64,000 nucleotides of DNA from Temnothorax longispinosus (Eukaryota; Arthropoda; Insecta; Hymenoptera; Formicidae). Both the position numbers and the translations under genes were made by a program. Below, one piece after another: positions 1 to 12,117 of the stretch. Under the pieces are notes generated by a model. It did not search any database, was not told the origin of the DNA, and saw nothing but the letters and a program-made list of their open reading frames with translations. The DNA lies in assembly GCF_030848805.1 (NCBI RefSeq), contig NC_092359.1, positions 2,035,001 through 2,099,000 of the forward strand, in the 5' to 3' direction. Every line of letters begins with the position of its first letter. Within the stretch, counting starts at the first letter, position 1.

Positions 1-1500
1 CGGGTAAGATGGTATTTAAGCGTCTCGAATAGCCAGATCTGTCGAGAACAGATTTTGAAAGTGTGTTCGCTACAAATTTTGTCGATAGAATCGGGAAAAA
101 TATACGGGATTTTGTTAACAAAATATAATGGTACATTTTGACTGCTGAAAGTGAAGATCAGAATTCGCCGTTTTATGTAACCATTTAAATGCGATGTATT
201 CCATTGCATTTGAATGTTTGCGAAATGACAGACACAATTCTATTCCATTTCTGCCGACAATCTGCTGTCGAGTTATATCAGCAGACTCCACCGGCGAAAC
301 ATGATTTTAAAATGCGAACACAGCGATATGATACCAGATCTGTTGCAATATTTGAACAAATCCGCTGTCAATCTGTTTATTATATTGCAGACAGTTTGAT
401 TATGGAATGTTATGTGAAGTACATTAATTGTTTATTGTTTTTTTATTGTTTATTCGGATTTGTGAAATGCTTCTTACTTCTTACCGATTTACACTCGAAA
501 GGGACCAAAAGTCAGTGGTCGAAACGTCGTGACAACTGTAATTAAAAACAAAGACAGCCGGTTTGGCCGAATAAAATATCATTATCGTGTTAGTTTATTT
601 ACCGGCGAAGCAAGGTCTCGTATCAGTTTGACAATATATTCATTAACCCTCTAATATGGCAAGGTGGTTTGTTTTTAGACATATTTAATCAATGTACAAA
701 ATGGGTAAAAGAAGTAAACCGTAACATAAAACTTTTTCCTTTCTTTATGTGAAAAAGAATACGATAAACGTTTGAATTAACTGACTTTAAATAATTGCAG
801 TAAAACAAAAGCAGTAAAATAGGCAAAGCCAACCTTACCATTAAAGGGTTGAGAAATTCAAACGAATACACGACCGTGCCGAATACGTAAAATTGACGAT
901 ATTGCGCGCAAGATCGATCTTAATTAAGTTTGCTCGATGACATTAGAACGACTAGCATAACGTAACGTTAATCTTTACGATTCATTATCGTCCCCGATGC
1001 TTTGCAGATCCGTATATATATTTATTGCATAATGATATATAATTTTTACTTAAAACGTGCACTTTTAGTACCGTCCAAGTTTATCCTGCACGCGGGTGAT
1101 AACGGGGCGCGGAAAGAATGCAGTTTTGCGGCGATACGCGATGTCGTCGTAAATATGTATAATCTATTATACGAAGCACATCCGTATAATAGTAAATCGT
1201 GAATTTAACACCGCGCCGCGAGCCAGGTAGCCAGGTGGAAATTTCGTTTCAAACAATTCCGCACCTTCCCGCAGGTGGAACTAATCGCCGAGCAAGCTAA
1301 TCGGAGATCTCGATATCTCGATCGAAGAGTCGCCCTCTGTCCGTGACGTACAATACATCCACAGCTGACTCTTCTAACGGCAGATTCACGCTCTCCGTTC
1401 GACGTCCAATAAGAAGATTAATTTCCTAGAAATAAAATGGCGTCTTCGGGAATCCCTAGGATCCGCGCTCTCCCATTGGACGTCGCGTATCCTCGCACTT
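1..1500. other. Intergenic region upstream of drongo, no gene seen
   Basis: A+T-rich sequence turning C+G-rich after about 1200. The open frames here (for example 189-545 and 1002-1202) have no domain, no splice context and low-complexity composition, so I do not call them. The last 300 bases probably contain the distal promoter of the Arf-GAP gene that follows. Confidence 0.6.
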
Positions 1501-1893
1501 GTCGATGCCCGTCGGTGGCCCCGACGACGTCACGACGGGAAAGGGTTGAAAAGGCGAGCGAGAGAGAGTGAAACAAAGCGACGGAGAGAGAGGAGAGAGC
1601 GAGAAGGAGAGGCGACAGGCGACCGCAGCGCGGCGCGCGGCGCGTCGCGATCGCAGTCAGTTTGAGTCAGTTTCGCAGGCGCGGCGCGATAGGTGGGTTC
1701 GCACGATCCCTGACACCTGGGGATCGCTCGACCGCTCGACGGCCTACCCGAGGTAGGCTTCTCCGTTCCCGAGGAGCGCGAACCTCGTCCCCGTTGCAGA
1801 CGCGCGCCCGCGCGCGCGCGCGGACGCGTACATATATACACCTGTGCCCGCAGACCTGCACGCGCAGACATCCATAGGCACGCACGGCACGGG
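1500..1893 (+). promoter_or_regulatory. CpG-rich promoter and 5' UTR of drongo/AGFG1
   Basis: Strongly C+G-rich, CpG-dense block just before the drongo start codon at 1894. It includes a short alternating CG run around 1801-1826. I see no convincing TATA box at the usual distance, so a dispersed CpG-type promoter is likely. Transcription start not determinable from sequence alone. Confidence 0.5.
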
Positions 1894-4800
1894 ATGGCGT
1901 CCACGAAGAGGAAGCAGGACGAGAGGAACCTGAAGACGCTGCGCGAACTGGTCTCGCAGCCGGGCAACAAGGAATGCTTCGACTGCAACCAGCGCGGCCC
2001 GACTTACGTCAACATGACGATCGGCTCGTTCGTCTGCACCTCTTGCTCTGGTATGCTGTAAGTAGCTCCGGCTCTCTCCGACTTCTCTGCGTGGCCCTCA
2101 TCGCCTCCTCCTTCCCTCCCCGTCTCCTCCTCCTCCTCCTCCTCCTCCCCGCGGATGTTTCCTGGATCGCGCGCGTGTTCGCTGCGCGGTACCGTTCTCG
2201 CGTTCCCCCACGACGGCGGCGGCGTGACATTGGGCAAATGTCATCCGTGGTCTCGGACGACGACGGGGGGAGACGGCGGCGAGGTGCGAGGATCCTGGCC
2301 GAGATACGATCTCTCCTCCCGGGACCACGGTGAGGAGGCCACGACGGTGCCAGTATCCTGCGATTCGGGACACGACCGAAGCCGCGATGGTATCGCGATC
2401 GTCGCGCGAGCAGCGCGGACTTATGGAGCGCTCATCGGCTCGGCGTTCCAAATCCTGGTCCTGATGGCCGTGACGCGGTGCGACGGCGACGGCTATAAAT
2501 AGAGGGAAGGAAAACCCGTCGCGCGCGCCGCCGAGCCACGGAGAAGCCCCTCCATGTAGGACGCGCGGCCTCCGCGCGAGAATCGCTTCGGGCGACGTAA
2601 ACGTACACGTGTACAGGCCTTTGCGTTCACGATCGTTGCGTCGCGACGCGACGAAGAGGAAGAAGAAGAGAGACGAGAGAGGAGAGAAAGCGAAGGGAGA
2701 GAGGAGAGACCGTGCGCTCTCGCGCGGCTCTGAGTCATCGCATTAAAACGTCGGCGCGGCTTCCACAGCCAGGAAGTTAGCGCTATCAGCGACGTCGACG
2801 TTTTTCTTTGTGCGCAGTTCTGGTTATCTATCAGTGGTCGAAATGTTACCGCCGTGGAGAGAAAAAGACTGCGTCTTCCTCTCGTCTCCGTCTCTTTCTC
2901 TCTTTCTTCTTCCTCTTCTCACGCTCTTCTCTTCTTCTTATTTCCAGCATTCCCGAGGAACTGGCGATCGTTCGCGCGCGATACGGCCGATTATCGAGCT
3001 CGCGCTCTTTAATCGGTCAAGTCGCATAGTCGCATTGCGCCGATTGCGCGAGGCGGCCGCCGCGTTGCACCGCACACGCGCGCACGTGCGGATTTTTAAA
3101 TCTCGTTACACGGCTATATTTGCGTCCTACGACGTATTAGAGGCACGCGAGGCCTTCGTTGTTATTCCGTCACGGAAACTTAACGATTGACCGGATCGGG
3201 TGGTCCGGGGGTATCGCGGGACGAAAGTGTCCCGGGGCGAACCGCGGCTCGAAAAATATTGTCCGTATGACGTAATTACAATTGCCAAGCGCTCATTGAT
3301 TTTCCGCGAACTTCCCTCTCTCCTTCTCACTCTCTCGCTCTCTCGTTTCGTATTGTCTAACAAATAATTTCGAATTAATCGGCGTAGAAAGCCTTGGTTT
3401 CCAAAATTACGGTCTCTCGTAACCGCCGAGATCAGCTGTAAATGAAAAAATTTTTATTGGAAAGGATAGTACCGGTAGTACCAATTTTTTAAGCAATGGG
3501 GAACTGTAAGTATTTACGTGAATCACGTTGCGTTAACAATCACGAGGTTTGTCCATCCGCTCGTCAATCCGATCTTCATATTGATAAAATCGAGTCAGAA
3601 TCCTAATCTACAAGCTCTCGCGTTGCACTTCCAGACGAGGCCTGACACCACCGCACCGGGTAAAGTCCATTTCCATGGCGACGTTCACCCAGGACGAGAT
3701 AGACTTCATAAAGGAGCACGGCAACGAGTACTGCAGGAGAATATGGCTCGGTCTGATGAACTCCAACTCCCCGCAGAGCTTGGACACCAAGGACGAGCAG
3801 AAGATGAAGAACCTGATGAGCGCCAAGTACGAGATTAAGAGATACTACCTGGACCCGTCGATCGCGAATCAAAACATAGTGGCGCAGCCGAGGTCGCAGT
3901 CCGCGAGCAGCGTCCCGAGGGTACCGAACTCGGGAACGTCCGCGACGCTGCCCGCGCCGGTCAGTCAGAAGTCGGCGAACACAGACGCGATGAACAACTC
4001 GAACACGTTCTCGACGGACTTCGTCGCCGACTTCAGCAAAGTTCCTGATCCCTTCTGTCCGGCGACGACGGCGCCGGTCGGCCAGTTCGGCCAGCAGCCA
4101 TTCGCGCCGCAGCCGTTCTTCGCTAACTTCGACAATAATCCGGTCTTCAATAATTCGAAGAGTGAGTATATTGTCTTCTCCCTTTTTTTACGTCAGAAAT
4201 CCACATTGTAACACGACGCCTGTTTTATAATGAATAATTTTATTATTGAGGTATGGAAACGTCCGCAATGTTTAATCAGGTCGGTGGGAACGGCACGATG
4301 AACATGAATGGGATACACGCGCCACCTTCGGAAGATCGTTACGCGGCACTTAAAGACTTAGATTCGCTGATGAAGCAAACGCAGTTGAAGGAGGAGACAA
4401 CCTTATCCGCATCTACATGGAACGCAAATAATTCGAATGGTGAATATCATTTGCGGGGGGGTTACCTGATAATAAAGTGCCGATTAACTACACACCGATT
4501 GATATAAAAAAGGAAGCATTGGATTAAATAAAGTTCTCATTTGCAGCACCGAACGCTACGTGGAGCATAGGAGTAAATAATCAAACACACGTCATCTCGA
4601 ACCCCTTCACGGGTGGTGACTTATGGCGGCCGTCTGCAAACGTAGTCAACAATAATACTCAATCCGTCGATAGCTCTCTGTGCAATCCCGCGAATCCGTT
4701 TAAACCGACTCAATTCCCTGTAAATAATGGTAAGATATGACGATAATTCACGCATTCCTAAACTAAAATTAAAAAAAAATGTTACTATAATTTTATATAA

Positions 4801-5252
4801 ATTATTTCGTAATTTATTTTTTATTAATGTTTATATGTACTTATTTCGATCACCTTCAGCTTAGAAGAATTCGAAAGAATTCAGGAATCAGGAGCGTTAA
4901 AGAAGACAAATATTGTGTTATATTAACCGTCGGTAATTTTAGTTTGTAACAACGTTAATGCTTGGGATAAACTTTCAGATTCGCAATGGATAGGCATCGG
5001 CACACCTAGTAACGGAGATGTACTCCAATTAAGTCAACTCATGACGCCGCTAGCGAACAAAGTATGGCAACCGACGGTACCGGCGTACCACGCAAATCCA
5101 TTCATGGTAAGCCGTAATTTTGTCTGAATTCTCGTAATAAACTTGAAAGACTCTTCCCCTCGATATGTTTACTCAATCATCGTTAATCATCATTACAGGT
5201 GGGCACGGGAGTGAGCAACATGACAAGGAATTCGAACAACCCCTTCTTATGA
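1894..5252 (+). CDS. drongo: Arf-GAP domain and FG/NPF-repeat protein (drongo / AGFG1)
   Basis: Six coding exons join in frame: 1894-2057, 3635-4161, 4251-4439, 4547-4729, 4979-5106 and 5199-5252 (stop TGA), 414 aa. The N-terminal Arf-GAP domain (about residues 10-135) has the zinc finger C-x2-C-x16-C-x2-C (CFDC...CTSC) followed by x4-R, the catalytic arginine at about residue 56, completed across the first intron. The rest is low-complexity, rich in Asn/Pro/Phe, with NPF motifs near the end (SNPF, ANPF, NNPF), as in AGFG1/Hrb, which bind EH-domain endocytic proteins and act in clathrin-vesicle traffic; the family has also been linked to RNA export. First intron is 1.6 kb and C+G-rich. The gene ends tail-to-tail with dock. 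The start gives the canonical family N-terminus and directly follows the CpG promoter. Exon boundaries follow GT/AG and phase; identity is firm. Confidence 0.93.
2492..2499 (+). promoter_or_regulatory. Candidate TATA box inside drongo intron 1
   Basis: TATAAATA in a C+G-rich context within the first intron. Position and sharp contrast with the surroundings make it a candidate alternative promoter for a drongo isoform lacking the first Arf-GAP exon. No transcript evidence available. Confidence 0.25.
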
Positions 5253-5400
5253 TTATGTACGCGTAAGCTTTTAATGGAGTTACGAACAAATAATTCGAAC
5301 TAAAATATATTTAGATTAGGCAAATTGTTATATTGTGACCTTATTGGCAATTAGTGCCATTAACTTTTATTCCCAGGAGCACCAATCTCATATCTATATA

Positions 5401-5406
5401 AATAAA
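5401..5406 (+). terminator. Polyadenylation signal of drongo
   Basis: AATAAA about 150 bases after the drongo stop codon. It precedes the presumed dock 3' end on the other strand, so the two transcripts converge within a few hundred bases. Confidence 0.45.
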
Positions 5407-6282
5407 AAAAAATAATACTTTTATTTATGAATATAATATACGTTAATAAAGATTAATATTTGTTACTAATCGTGATTGTTACTTGGCGACAAATTCTTAA
5501 ATAAGACAAATCTTTCCTTTTTCATCATTTCTTTTGACGATATATATGTACCTAAAAAAAAATTAATTATGCAACATGGCAATGACCAATGATGGAAAAA
5601 TAAGAAGTAAAAATCTTACTGTAGCATAAGAGTTTTAAACGCATACATATTTGTATTATAGCTATTATTGAACTGAAAATGGACAGAAGAAATAAGTCGA
5701 AAGGATACATTTTTTTTCTTATGCACACTTAAATACAGTTTATTTACTTAAAAACTTCTAATATAAATACAAAATCACAAATGAACACTTAGTCTTTGTT
5801 ATAATTCAATACCAATAGCTCTAGAGTAGAGATCCACTTAATCGTTCATAATTGCATGATAATTAATTATTACTTGATCATTACACTTGCAGTCTATATT
5901 ATATGCAGTTGTAATATATTACTAATAACAGTCGGTTCGCGTTTTACAATTACATATGAATATAAAGATAAGCCTTGTGTTGTCAATTAGCTCATGTAGC
6001 TGTCGTATTAATGTTTCTTTGTTCGTTTGTTGAGTAGTCTGGAAGCTCCGAGGAGTGTAATACGTGTTACCGATTCACTTAGAGTAATAAATTATACCTC
6101 ACTGTGTAAATGGTGAAAAACAATCGAGAAACACTAATATACGAGTAGACCAATTATATTAATTGTTATTGTATAAACGTACGAGAGATGTGTGATATTG
6201 ATATTACTAGGCAGGCGTCGCGTATCTTGGCGATACATCTGAAAGCGCATGGACTGTCTCCTTCTTCATGGCACGAATTCAT
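5407..6282. other. Convergent 3' UTR region of drongo and dock
   Basis: A+T-rich, no coding potential. On the minus strand AATAAA lies at 5739-5744, about 540 bases past the dock stop codon, a plausible dock poly(A) signal. The remainder is probably dock 3' UTR. Confidence 0.5.
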
Positions 6283-8401
6283 CTAGCAACCGTTACTACT
6301 GGCATTGCCTTTTGGTAGTGGGCGCACCAAGTACAGCTTTTCTCCCTGCTTATTGGTGTAGATTGGGGCCCTCTGGTAATGATCTACAAGCTGATCTAGC
6401 GTGTGGAACTTCCTCTGACCGATGCAGTATAGCGCTCCTTCCACGTGTACCCTAAAGTGCTTGTTACGTCCCGGCGCTTTCAAGGATACCGAATAGTCGC
6501 CCATCTAAAAATTGACAATAATTAGAGCGATAAGCAATTACCATATTCTTGTCATACTTTGTCAATACAATTAATTAAATACAGCGAGTTCTTAATTAAT
6601 TGTAAGTTTTTAGAGTTTCAATGAAATCTTGAAGATATGAATTTTATTGAAATACAGGCAAAAATTATATACGTGGATAAATAAGATAAACGCAAAGATC
6701 TTCAAAAGTTAAGTTTCGACTGGGAGATAATCGATATCTCACGAAAAATTTGCTAAAGCCGACTCAAACGGAAGTTCTGATTTAATCGCGACGGTAGCCG
6801 CTGTACTCACGTTGGTTTCACTATCCCTGATTAGGAAATCTCCGTCGTGGCCGTGTTGATTGAGCAGCGTGTCGCATTGCGAGCGCGTAATACTACCGTA
6901 GTACCAAGGCTTGCCGACGAGATGCGGCCGATCGCCGGGATCCGGCCTCCGTTCGAGGGAATCCCCCTGGCTGATCTCGCTACTCGTCATACCGCGCTCG
7001 CGGTACGGTTGCGTCAAGTACTCGCTGAGCTCTTGGAGATAATTGCGCGGTACCAGGCCAACCTGTCCCTGGCTGTTTCTCGCCTTGTACCATTCCGGGT
7101 CCGCCGGTGGACGATCGAGGATCTCGAGGCGGTCGCCTTTCTCGAACGACAGCTCCTGATCGTTATTGGACGAGAACGAGTAGAGAGCCACCACGATGTC
7201 GAGCACGTTCTCGGCCATCGCGTACGTGTGAAGCGTGTCGTCGGCGTCGCCTTCCTCCTGGGTGTAGTTCGACGGGAACCAGCCGGCCTGGGTGCCGCTC
7301 TGGCCCCGCCACCAGCCGTCATTGCTCTTCTCGAGTATCAGGATCCTGGTGCCCTTCACGAGGGACAGCTCGTCCGCCTGCTGCGCCTGGTAATTGTACT
7401 TGACGACCGCGGTGCCGATCGCCTCGCTCGGATCGGCCGGCAGACGTCGCGCCATGATGGGGGACTCGACCGCCCGGGACGGCGAGTTACTGGATGGCAG
7501 CGTCTTAGAGCCGGAGCCCTTCTTGACCTTTTTCTTAATACTATCGAACAGCGAGGGCTTCTCCTTCTTAACATAGTTGCTCGGCACATAACCAGCCTGT
7601 CCTCTCGCGCTCTGCACTCGCCACCAGTGCTTCGAATCGTCCAGCAACAGATAGCGATCGTTCTTACGTAAATCTAGCTCCTGAGCACCCTGTGCCCCAT
7701 AATCATATTTGGCGACAACGTAACATACGTCGTCTTGACTCGTCTTGCCTGAAATGTATCACGGCTATTATCATTGCACATACCGACATAAAGATGCGTG
7801 AGAAATGATTACGTTAGACTAGATTCCACTTTTAATTAATGTTTGTTTAATCATCGTTTGATACACGTGATATTTACTACAAACGCTTCACTATAAATTA
7901 TCAACTATCAGATTCAACTCGGATTTTTGTATAATTTATGAATACATAAAAAAGATTTACGCGTCACAACTTAACAAAATAACATTGTAACAAGATCATC
8001 AGGTTCTCACACTATTTCTGTTAATAGAATACACGAGACAGAACCAAACTTACTGTTCTTAATCATCACACAAATTACTTCTATATATCTGCTCACAGAA
8101 ACAATAAATGTATACTTTAATATAAATTTACGCAGCAAATGTCACAGTCAGTACAAGGATCAATTATTCACGCAGCAATCCAATTTGATCAAAAGACGAC
8201 AGAAAAATAAAAATCCTTAATATTCTCAGAGAAACCAAGGTAAAATACGGTAAAATTTATCAAGATACACAAGGACGAATTAGGGTCGAAGTAATTACTT
8301 TACGTAGACCTGATGACAAACTTCGTCGAGTCGAAAGAAAGATTTACATACAAAGCAAAAAGCGTACGAAAATAAAACGTACCATGCTTCATGGCTGCCA
8401 T
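6283..8401 (-). CDS. dock: SH2/SH3 adaptor protein dreadlocks (Nck homologue)
   Basis: Three coding exons on the minus strand: 8401-8383 (start ATG at 8401), 7748-6811 and 6504-6283 (stop TAG). They join in phase to 392 aa, close to the Nck size. Three SH3 domains are visible at about residues 15-67, 117-170 and 190-246, each with the ALYDY-like strand, a Trp pair and the SNY/RNY end, followed by one SH2 domain at about 287-385 with the phosphotyrosine-binding Arg in FLIRDSE. The SH2 domain is split by the last intron (6505-6810). Known role: links phosphotyrosine receptors to Pak and WASP actin regulators, for example in axon guidance. The 19-base first exon encodes only MAAMKH and one base of the next codon; its donor GTACGT and the phase support it, but an alternative upstream first exon is possible. 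Confidence 0.93.
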
Positions 8402-9177
8402 GTGCGTAAAAATAAATACATATATATATGTATACGACGATATATATGTATTTAGATTTTTGTATGTACAGCTGAGTGTGGCGTGTGAGTAGCTGCTACT
8501 CACGTACTACTTCAACAAATCTTAAGTCTGCTTGTACAGAGTCGACGGCGTGAGTGCAGCAGGCATTCATTATTTAGTTTTTTTTGTTTGCTTATTTTTT
8601 TGTTTCAGTGCTGATGCACCTGCTGATTTCTTTGGTCAGAATCCATCGTTCTCAAGGGTAGCGCAAGCAAGTGCATTACCAACACTTTGGGGGAAAACAA
8701 AAATAAACGATCATTAGCACAAGATTCATCAGAGACGGACCAGTATAAGACTTCATTTTTATCATAATATACTTAAAGAGCTATGGCACACGTCATAGAG
8801 TGCGTTACGCACATTCCGTAGTGGCAATCCGCAACTTCTCTACGGAGTTGCGGAAGCTGCCAAGGAAAGCATTTGATAATCGGTCATTTTACAACTGTGC
8901 AATATGTACTCTCGTTACAGTAATTCATGCCGATAAACACAATTTTGAATCTGACTTTAGGAGTTACGTGGAGACTCTTTAGACAAATTTTCTCTTACGA
9001 GAAATGAGAATGACGACACAATACCGACTGATACGTTAATGACTCACTCTATGGCATGCCCGTTTACGTTTCTAGAATCTTTATTCCTCTATATAAACAT
9101 GCAATATATTCTATCGAAATAACAACCACTGTATCACGATAAACTACGCCGCGACATAATCGTTTAAACTCTTTTTA
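8402..9177. other. Spacer upstream of dock; one orphan exon-like segment
   Basis: A+T-rich. Apart from the candidate terminal exon at 8610-8716 nothing coding is seen. The dock promoter should lie here. Confidence 0.4.
8610..8716 (+). other. Orphan exon-like segment (possible alternative terminal exon)
   Basis: A T-rich tract ending in TTTCAG at 8604-8609 is followed by an open frame of about 35 codons that ends in TAG. The peptide starts ADAPADFFGQNPSF and is compositionally normal. Read this way it needs an upstream exon ending two bases into a codon. I found no matching donor: the drongo exon ending at 5106 has the wrong phase. It could be a terminal exon of an unannotated transcript or chance. 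Confidence 0.2.
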
Positions 9178-9340
9178 CGTCCATTTCCATCAATGCAAGA
9201 TTAATTTCAATCTCGGTCCAACTTATGTGTTTTATCTTCTTCCATGAATCTATAATTCCTGGAACTGAAACGATTCGTGGAAAGGACAAAAAGTAAAAGT
9301 TAAACCAAGATTAAAGTCAATCTACATTGATAGATCACAA
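9178..9340. mobile_element. Small foldback element, family O copy 1 (degenerate)
   Basis: The left part (ACGTCCATTTCC, then AGATTAATTTCAATCT) and the right part (AGATTAAAGTCAATC near 9310) are inverted relative to each other and match the better-kept copy at 9841-9999. The right terminal motif is eroded. Non-coding. Confidence 0.5.
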
Positions 9341-9840
9341 CTTTATAGAAATGAATATTAGCAAGCGACTCGAGAGAGGCGATGATTAATAACGTTATAA
9401 AACCAGTTGGAAACTGCTGTGAGCGGCGTGTAAATCAACGGCCATCGCGTACCGCCTATTATGTTACTTAAACTGAGTGACAGTTATGCTAATATAATAA
9501 TAATACTTCTATAGACAGCGCATAATCTATCAGAGTGCTGTAATACAAACACATACGCATGCGGTAGACAAGTGCGCTACTCTACTTGAGCTAATAAATA
9601 TGATCACCAATCGGCACATAAGTATTAAGTATAATGTAACTAACATATTTATCCCGATATATCCGATAAGAAAGATTTGAACACTAATCGACCTAGCAAT
9701 TCAACCACTCGTTATTAAAACAGAAGCTCGAAAGAAATGAGTTTTTCGCTAAACAAAATCCACCGGTACGCGATAACGCCGATATGTCTCTCCCAACTTT
9801 CCCCCCCACTTTTCCATCTCGTTTCTTATCCCCCGGCGTT

Positions 9841-9999
9841 TTGACGTCCATTTCTACTGATATAGATTAACTTTAATCTTAATTATCTTCTTCCAGTTCC
9901 GAGAATATTTCCAATTCTCAACGTTTTCTTTAAAAAGATGAAACGTCCGAACCTATAGAACCTAGATCAAAGTTAATCCGCGTTGGTAGAAGTGGACGT
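9841..9999. mobile_element. Small foldback element, family O copy 2
   Basis: Inverted arms of about 37 bases: left begins GACGTCCATTTCTACTGATA and continues AGATTAACTTTAATCT; right is AGATCAAAGTTAATCC followed by GGTAGAAGTGGACGT. About 159 bp, no coding capacity. Same family as 9178-9340. Confidence 0.65.
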
Positions 10000-12111
10000 G
10001 AGAGGAAGGAGAGCACTCGGAGGTGACGCGCGATCCCAAGGATCGATCAAACGTCATCAACGTCATTCTCGAGCGACGATCGCCGTCGCCGTGTCGCAAC
10101 CGTGATGCAGCTGTGCTCTCTCCAGGAGCTCCATCGTGCGTCGCGACTCGCGGACTTACGGAATACGGAGCATCCGAAGCTGGAGGCACTTGAAAAAACC
10201 GTCGAGTTCTCTCCTTCCTGTCGCGCCTAAGCGGCGAGCTAATCTGAACGAGAAGCGGTCAAAAGCACGAGGAATACAAGCCGGTGTCGCATCTGCGCGC
10301 ACCGCGGTCACTCGAGATTCACTATCACGTTCGCCGCCGGAATCAAAGGCGGTTTTCCGACTCGCCGCGCCGGCGATCTACTTATTGCGTTATCGAGAGG
10401 AAAATCGGTTCGCCGAGGCGACACTGACTCGACACGAGCAACACGAGCGACCGTGGGGGGCTCCCTCGTCTGCTTCTCTTCCCTCCGTCTCTCTGTTTCT
10501 CGCGAGGAAGGGAAACAGCCGAGGTGACACGACACAACTTTATAACGCGCTTCACGGAGATCGTGCGAGGAGCGCAAGAAGAAGCGAAAAACGGACGGGC
10601 GGACGCGCGCGCGCGCACGCTTGCGGACGCCGCACCGGTCGACCGTGCCGTCGGACTTACCGATTTTTAAACTTGACATATTCCTGCATAAAGAGCTTTT
10701 GGGATCTTACGTCGTTACACGGCTTGTTTTCCCCCACCCCGAGCCGCAGCCATGAAACGACTGAGCGGAGCGTACCGCGTACCTACGTGCCGGGGGGGCT
10801 CGTGCGTGTCTGTCTCCCTATCGCTCTTTCTTTCTCTCGCCTTTATCTCCTTGTATCTCTCTCTCCCTCTCGCTGTTTCCCGTGCAAGTGAAGAGAAGCG
10901 GGGAGTCAGGGAAGGAGCGCGCGGCGAGCGCCGCGTTCCATCCACTTTCGATCGTCGCCGTCGCCTGTCGTCGTCACCGGGCCCGAGGGGCCACGCGCGA
11001 ACCACGGACGATCTCTCACGCGCGAAGCGGAGCCGCCCTTCCTCCACGCCGCCACTTTCCGTATCGCGCGAGTCGACGGCCGACGGCTCGAAGCGATGCC
11101 TCACGCACGCTCACGCCGATTCGCCACACGTTCGCGGCCGCGCTCGTACGCGACGGCGACCCCTCCCGCACGAAGAACAGACCCACCCTTAGGCCGGAGG
11201 TGTATGGTGTATACACCGAGGATATCGGGTGGAAGTGCGATCCCCGGCTCGATGCTCGATGGCCGATGGCCGCGAGACCCGAGACCGCCTAGGCGCCTAC
11301 TGAACGTTTGCCGCGCCACCTAGCGACGAACGAACCCTCCAATACGCATAGTTATGGTCGAGGTATCGCGATTCGAGCTATCGCGATTCGAGCTATCGCG
11401 ATTCGAGCGTTTCGCATGGTTGTCAGCACTGAACGGCAGTGCCGCCACCTGCCAGATAATAAATTTGAATTTGGGAGAGTGTAACGTACCGCTCGATGTT
11501 TTTCACCTGTTGCTCTCGGTTTTTCGTGTGACAGCGCGTGTCCGCGTTATCTCCCAGGATGGTAAATGTGACTGGCATTTTGACGAGGGATAGGAAAGGT
11601 GAGGAACCGCCCGCATTGTTTTATCGTATCTGATTAATAGTGGATACGCGTCTACCTAGCGAACGTATCGTGGACCTCTGTCATCTTGTCGACGCACGTC
11701 GAACTCTCGAGCGTCCGTAACTAAATTATTAGATAATTTGTTAATTTACGCACGTATATAATTGATTATACTTTTGCACGTGCGCATCTCGTATATACGA
11801 TTAAGTTTGAAAGTAGTGGAACGGATGGCGTATCCGACAATATTTTTACGATTAGGTTTGTTTGTTTGTTTTTAATCGTTGCACTGGACTGCGCTAGAAC
11901 TTTCCTTCTCGCTTTCAAATTTCAAACATATACTTACCTATTTTACTTTAAGTGCAGAAAATAAGTATGCTAGTTTAGCTACAAAGAAAAACAGACACCT
12001 ATTGACATTGTGATGAAAAAAGTTCAAGTACTAATTATATGAGATACATTCTTATTCTATGTTCTGAACATGAACTCTCAAATATTTAGAATTGTATATA
12101 AATACATTTTA
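10000..12111 (+). promoter_or_regulatory. CpG-rich promoter region and probable 5' UTR of IQGAP
   Basis: From about 10000 to 11340 the sequence is very C+G-rich and CpG-dense, which creates many overlapping open frames on both strands with Arg/Ser/Pro-rich junk translations; none has a domain. A good splice donor (GGAAAG then GTGAGG) sits at 11599 and an acceptor (CATTTTAG) at 12103-12112 just before the IQGAP start codon, so a non-coding 5' exon ending at 11598 is likely. The C+G-rich block may also serve dock or a non-coding RNA. Confidence 0.4.
11362..11408. repeat. Three-copy 15-bp tandem repeat
   Basis: Unit GCTATCGCGATTCGA (first copy has one change) occurs three times in a row at 11362-11376, 11377-11391 and 11392-11406. 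It lies in the presumed IQGAP 5' UTR or promoter. The core TCGCGA is palindromic. Confidence 0.85.
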
Positions 12112-12117
12112 GAAGAC

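Noticed and set aside
189..545. 118-codon frame near the left edge
   Set aside because: No domain, no promoter or splice context; composition as expected from A+T-rich DNA.
6847..7671. 274-codon plus-strand frame
   Set aside because: Antisense shadow of the dock SH3 exon, whose protein is unmistakable.
10136..11323. Many overlapping open frames up to 251 codons on both strands
   Set aside because: All lie in a CpG-dense block where stop codons are rare; translations are Arg/Ser/Pro-rich with no domain, and frames overlap on both strands.
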